From Pseudovibrio zosterae (GTDB taxonomy: Bacteria; Pseudomonadota; Alphaproteobacteria; Rhizobiales; Stappiaceae), in assembly GCF_033843645.1 (NCBI RefSeq), contig NZ_JAWXVZ010000003.1, positions 310,001 through 374,000 of the forward strand: 64,000 bases of DNA, given 5' to 3'. Made by a program: the position numbers and the translations under genes. The notes beneath the pieces were generated by a model, which saw nothing but the letters and a program-made list of their open reading frames with translations, searched no databases and had not been told where the DNA came from. How positions within the stretch are numbered: the stretch's first letter is position 1; every line of letters starts with the position of its first letter. Below are positions 60,211-64,000 of the stretch, piece by piece.

Positions 60211-60936
60211 CTAATCCGCAATCAACTTGCTGGCTGTGAATGGGAACAGGCGACCAGAGCCCAGCATGAACACGGAAAATCTCTTGCCCTCAAAAACGGG
60301 CTTCCAAGCTTCGTCCATCACGTTCAAGCCACCAGTGAGCGCACCGAAAGAAGGCATGATGAGGCGATTGCCGTTGGTCGCAAAGCAGGGCCTGCGAATG
60401 CTGCGACCCAGGCGTCTAACCTTTGCCACCGGATGCAGGTGACCACACACTTCCCCTGTGATTGGGCCTTCTGTCGGCTCGTGGCGGAAAGTGAGGGTGC
60501 CCATTGTAAGCTCGTCACAGCGATCCCCGCCAACACTCTGCGGAATGACTGGATCGTGGTTGCCGGAAATCCAGACCCACTCACGCCCAAGCTGGATCAT
60601 GGAAAGCATCGCGCGATAGGAGCGCGGCAGGCGGTCGGCACCATCTGCATCGTGGAAGCTGTCACCCAGAGCAATGATGCGGCGGGGCCGGAACACTTCC
60701 ACCAAAGCTGCAAGGCGTTCCAGAGTTTCGCCCGTATCGTAAGGAGGTAGCATCACGCCCCGTCGGGCGAAGGACGAGCCTTTTTCCATGTGCAAGTCGG
60801 AGATGATGAGTGCACTTTGATCGGGCCACCACAGCGCTCCGCTGTCATGCATGCCAACAATTTCGTTACCGATCGCCAAATCATGGCACACGGGAACGGT
60901 CATGCGTTTTGTGTTCAGCGCGCGGGCAGTAATCAC
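60211..60936 (-). CDS. pdeM: Ligase-associated DNA damage response endonuclease PdeM
   Basis: 241 residues of a calcineurin-like metallophosphoesterase. The metal-binding motifs are complete: ISDLHMEKGSSFARRG, ALGDSFHD, ISGNHDP and VCGHLHP. Members of this family are encoded with an Lhr-like helicase, an MBL exonuclease and a DNA ligase and are thought to process damaged DNA ends. The GTG start has GGAGG 7 bases upstream and overlaps the helicase stop by 4 bases. Confidence 0.92.
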   Translation of the reverse strand: MITARALNTKRMTVPVCHDLAIGNEIVGMHDSGALWWPDQSALIISDLHMEKGSSFARRGVMLPPYDTGETLERLAALVEVFRPRRIIALGDSFHDADGADRLPRSYRAMLSMIQLGREWVWISGNHDPVIPQSVGGDRCDELTMGTLTFRHEPTEGPITGEVCGHLHPVAKVRRLGRSIRRPCFATNGNRLIMPSFGALTGGLNVMDEAWKPVFEGKRFSVFMLGSGRLFPFTASKLIAD

Positions 60937-63425
60937 TCCATTGCCTCCAGAGCAAGGTCATCTGCAGCAGAAGCCAGCAAGGCTTCGTTGGTTTCGCCAT
61001 AAATTGGTTCGCGACCGATCTCAAGCAGAACCGGCACCGCTAGTGGAGAAACCCGTTGAAGAAGGATAGGATCGATTCTTCCCTGAATTCGAGTGAGAAA
61101 AGCTGACAGGCGCGAGATATCCAAAAGACCTGTGGCAGCATCTGCCCAAGTTGCCTTCAGCAGCAGGTGATCAGGTTCATGGCTACGCAGGACATCGTAA
61201 ATCAAATCTGAGCTTATGGTGACCTGCCGTCCCGTTTTCTCTTGCCCGGGGAAGCGGCGTTCTATCAATCCGGCGATAACCGCACAGGTCCGGAACGTGC
61301 GCTTCATCAGGCTTGATTCCGACAGCCAAGCGTCAAGGTCATCGCCCAGCATGTCTGCGTCAAACAACTGGTTCAGGTCCAGACGCCCGGTCTCGATGGC
61401 CGATCCCATGTCCTTTAGCGACCACAAGGCCAGAGCATAGTCCGAAGCCACAAAGCCAAGCGGGTGGAGGCCGGCCCGGTCCAGGCGCCGGGTCAGCAGC
61501 ATGCCGAGGGTCTGATGGGCAAGGCGGCCTTCAAATGGATAACAGACCATGTAGGATTTGTTGTTGCGCGGAAAAGTCTCTACCAGCAGGCGATCCTTAT
61601 TGGGCAACTTTGACTTCAGTTTTTGCAGTTCGAGCCATTCCGCGACCTGGTCGGGCAGTTTGTGCCAATCATCCGGATGCGAAAGCATCGTGCGTACCCG
61701 CTCTGCCAGATAGGTGGAGAGCGGGAACTTCCCCCCTTGGTAGGAGGGGATCATGGGGTCACTCGAGGTCGCCCTCGAAACGTAGGCTTCATTTTCGTTC
61801 AAGCCCTCAAAACGCAGCACTTCGCCGCCGAATATGAAGGTGTCTCCATGGGTGAGCTGGTCAATGAACCATTCCTCAACCTCACCCAGCATGCGGCCGC
61901 CGCGTCCAAGCGGCTTGTTGCGGCGCGCACTCTGCGGCTTAACAAGACGGACCTTGAGCATGGCATCAGCGACGATGGTGCCCACATTAAGCCGGTACCC
62001 CTGCGCTATTTGGGGGTGTGAAACGCGGTACTTGCCTTCTTTGGTTTGTCGCAGCCGGGCAAAGCGGTCGTAGACCTTGAGCGCATAGCCTCCCGTGGCC
62101 ACGAAGTTCAAGGCTTGATCAAACAGCTCTCGGGTCAAGGTTCTGTAGGTGTGGCAAGTCTTGACTTCCGCATAAAGCTCGTCTGCGTCAAACGGTTCTG
62201 CGCAGGCCATACCCATGATGTGCTGGGCAAGGACATCAAGCCCGCCATGGCGCAGGGGCGGTGTGTCTTGCTCGCCTGCCGTGGACGCCGCTAGCGCTGC
62301 TTGACACTCCAACACCTCGAAACGGTTGGCGGGCACCAATATGGCCTTGGATGGCTCATCCATGCGGTGATTGGCGCGGCCAATGCGCTGGGCCAGCCGA
62401 CTGGCGCCCTTCGGGGCGCCTACGTTGATTACAAGATCGATGTCACCCCAGTCGATGCCCAGATCGAGAGAGGAGGTGCAGACCACCGCTTTCAGCTCCC
62501 CGCGCGCCATGGCCTCTTCCACGCGTCGGCGCTGTCCCACATCCAATGAGCCATGGTGCAGGGCAATGGGCAGGGTGTCCTCATTGATCCGCCACAGCTC
62601 CTGAAACAGCACCTCTGCCTGCGAACGGGTGTTCACAAACACCAATGTCGTCTGATGGTCCCGTATTTCCTGATAGATTTCACCTAGAGCGTAGTGAGCG
62701 GAATGACCCGCCCACGGCAGCCGCTGCTGAGTTTCCAGTATTGAGATGTTAGGTGTGACCCCCGTTTTGGCCAGCACCAGATCGGCAAGGTTGGGCGTTT
62801 CGGCATCAAGGCCTTGGGGCATCAAGAAAGCCCGAAGATCATCCGGCTCTGCCACCGTTGCGGATAAGCCGATACAGCGCAAGTCCGGCGCGATGGTTCG
62901 CAATCTCGCCAGCCCGAGCGCCAACAGATCGCCGCGTTTGGAGGTGACCAGCTCGTGCAGTTCATCGAGCACGATCGTCTTAAGATCCCGAAACAAGCTG
63001 GCGCTGGTTTTGTCCGCCAGAAGAAGGGCAATCTGTTCTGGGGTGGTCAGGAGAATATCGGGCGGCTGTCGTTTCTGACGTTGCCTTTTGTGCGCAGGAG
63101 TATCCCCAGTCCGGGTTTCCATCCTGATTGGAAGCTTCATTTCGGAGATCGGGACTTCCAGATTTCGCTTGATGTCCGTGGCCAACGCCTTCAATGGCGA
63201 AATGTAGAGTGTATGAACACCCCTTGGCGGCGCTGTCTCGCGGTCGCAGTCGGAACTCAGTTCAATCAGGGAGGGCAGAAAACCTGCCAGCGTCTTGCCT
63301 GCGCCGGTTGGCGCAATGAGCAGAGCTGATTTTCCGAGATTGGCCTTCTCAAGCAGATCAAGCTGATGGGGGCGCACATGCCATCGGCGGGACTGGAACC
63401 AACTCTCAAACTTTTCCGGTAGCAC
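60933..63425 (-). CDS. Ligase-associated DNA damage response DEXH-box helicase
   Basis: 830 residues, Lhr-core-like superfamily 2 helicase. Visible are motif I (APTGAGKTLAGFLP), motif II (LDELHEL), motif III (GLSATVAEPDDL) and, in the second RecA domain, VCTSSLDLGIDWGDIDLVINVGAPKGASRLAQRIGRANHR across motifs V and VI. A winged-helix and Lhr-type C-terminal part follows. It unwinds DNA during end processing. The GTG start has AGGAG 9-10 bases upstream. It is divergent from the exonuclease gene with 97 bases between, and co-transcribed with pdeM. Confidence 0.94.
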   Translation of the reverse strand: MLPEKFESWFQSRRWHVRPHQLDLLEKANLGKSALLIAPTGAGKTLAGFLPSLIELSSDCDRETAPPRGVHTLYISPLKALATDIKRNLEVPISEMKLPIRMETRTGDTPAHKRQRQKRQPPDILLTTPEQIALLLADKTSASLFRDLKTIVLDELHELVTSKRGDLLALGLARLRTIAPDLRCIGLSATVAEPDDLRAFLMPQGLDAETPNLADLVLAKTGVTPNISILETQQRLPWAGHSAHYALGEIYQEIRDHQTTLVFVNTRSQAEVLFQELWRINEDTLPIALHHGSLDVGQRRRVEEAMARGELKAVVCTSSLDLGIDWGDIDLVINVGAPKGASRLAQRIGRANHRMDEPSKAILVPANRFEVLECQAALAASTAGEQDTPPLRHGGLDVLAQHIMGMACAEPFDADELYAEVKTCHTYRTLTRELFDQALNFVATGGYALKVYDRFARLRQTKEGKYRVSHPQIAQGYRLNVGTIVADAMLKVRLVKPQSARRNKPLGRGGRMLGEVEEWFIDQLTHGDTFIFGGEVLRFEGLNENEAYVSRATSSDPMIPSYQGGKFPLSTYLAERVRTMLSHPDDWHKLPDQVAEWLELQKLKSKLPNKDRLLVETFPRNNKSYMVCYPFEGRLAHQTLGMLLTRRLDRAGLHPLGFVASDYALALWSLKDMGSAIETGRLDLNQLFDADMLGDDLDAWLSESSLMKRTFRTCAVIAGLIERRFPGQEKTGRQVTISSDLIYDVLRSHEPDHLLLKATWADAATGLLDISRLSAFLTRIQGRIDPILLQRVSPLAVPVLLEIGREPIYGETNEALLASAADDLALEAME

Positions 63426-63522
63426 GCGGCCGCTCTCCTGCCTGATGACTCGCCACGACTTATAGTAGGGCGCAAAGTTTCATGCTACGACCCTTTCTTG
63501 AAGCAATCTGAGGAGAGTGGAC

Positions 63523-64000
63523 GTGTCGGTTGCATCCTTCTGGGATCCAATCAGGAGTATTTTGGAGAACCGCAAGGCGGGTCTCTACTGCATTCCGGGT
63601 GACTTTTATGTGGACCCGCACGCCCGTGTTGAGCGTGCGATCATCACTCATGGTCATGCTGACCATGCCCGTTCAGGGCATGAGCATGTGTTGGCCACCT
63701 ATGAAACCATCGAGATCATGAAGGTTCGATCCGGAAAGAACTGCGCCAAACACTTCCAAAGCTTGGCGCTGGGTGAGACCTTGCGTATTGGCGATGCGCT
63801 GGTGTCATTGCATCCTGCCGGTCACGTGCTCGGTTCGGCGCAGGTCTCGATCACCTACAATGGTTACCGTGTCGTGGTTTCAGGGGATTATAAGCGCGCA
63901 CCTGACCCGACTTGCCTTGCTTTTGAGCCAGTGCCCTGCAACTGCTTCATTACCGAGGCGACTTTCGCGCTGCCGCTATTCAACTTGCCTCCAGCGGAAG
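63523..64000 (+). CDS. Ligase-associated DNA damage response exonuclease, MBL fold (partial)
   Basis: The first 159 codons are present; the gene runs off the right edge. The metallo-beta-lactamase signature THGHADHARSGHEH and the CPSF/SNM1-like segments HPAGHVLGSAQV and VVSGDYKRAPDP identify the exonuclease that accompanies the helicase and PdeM. GGAGAG lies 5 bases before the GTG. An ATP-dependent DNA ligase gene is expected just beyond the window; this is inference from gene order in relatives. Confidence 0.93.
   Translation, partial: MSVASFWDPIRSILENRKAGLYCIPGDFYVDPHARVERAIITHGHADHARSGHEHVLATYETIEIMKVRSGKNCAKHFQSLALGETLRIGDALVSLHPAGHVLGSAQVSITYNGYRVVVSGDYKRAPDPTCLAFEPVPCNCFITEATFALPLFNLPPAE

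Overview
The window is a chromosomal segment of an alphaproteobacterium, most likely of the order Hyphomicrobiales (Rhizobiales). Lineage markers are GcrA, a PodJ-like Sel1/peptidoglycan-binding polarity protein, a TIGR02186/Alph_Pro_TM protein beside a TauE/SafE permease, a class I lysyl-tRNA synthetase, PstA with a large N-terminal periplasmic domain, and the ligase-associated helicase/PdeM/exonuclease set. The DNA is moderately GC-rich and densely coding. A marine, Stappiaceae-like relative (Pseudovibrio/Roseibium type) is my guess, not something the sequence proves. No prophage, insertion sequence or CRISPR array is visible.

Layout. 1-5830: the phosphate regulon pstS(end)-pstC-pstA-pstB-phoU-phoB. 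5831-10700: a DJ-1/PfpI protein, gcrA, argD and hslO (Hsp33). 10775-15727: an RND efflux pair (adaptor plus pump) with its own promoter and operator-like repeat. 15891-21717: an alpha/beta hydrolase, a sterol-desaturase-family protein, a periplasmic solute-binding protein, a membrane glycosyltransferase and two unknown proteins. 21877-29006: a type I secretion locus with two repeat-rich putative substrates, an ABC exporter and a membrane-fusion protein. 29064-33160: an FAH-family protein, a DUF1810 protein and a large SH3-domain exported protein. 33256-39213: tRNA-Gly(CCC), a single-domain voltage-gated sodium channel, a CDP-alcohol phosphatidyltransferase, ApaG, an APH-like kinase, a TerB-like protein and LysRS. 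39249-46963: an SGNH hydrolase, ChaA-type antiporter, degenerate nuclease-like protein, S24 repressor-like protein, DUF952, PyrD, MATE pump, HDAC-family protein and DUF6460 protein. 47120-53800: a beta-oxidation block (fadB-like, thiolase, acyl-CoA dehydrogenase) with a MerR regulator and a palindromic operator. 54250-60151: the podJ-like gene, a TauE/SafE permease and a TIGR02186 protein. 60211-64000: PdeM, a DEXH helicase and the start of an MBL-fold exonuclease.

How they fit together. PstSCAB imports phosphate, PhoU gates signalling and PhoB answers it. The fad genes form one catabolic module, whose MerR regulator probably binds the palindrome at 52781-52798. GcrA probably acts on the CcrM (GANTC) sites clustered ahead of podJ. 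The three ligase-associated genes form a DNA repair module whose ATP-dependent ligase would lie beyond the right edge.

The best candidate for an undescribed system is 21877-29006. Two adjacent genes without signal peptides or RTX nonapeptides encode an acidic Gly-Gln-rich protein and a protein with about five copies of a motif resembling curlin repeats (N-x-A-x-I ... G-D-Y-Y ... I-x-Q-x-N-I-I). Directly downstream are a type I exporter with an unusual disordered N-terminal extension and its adaptor. A consensus -10 box sits inside a perfect inverted repeat about 320 bases upstream of the first gene.
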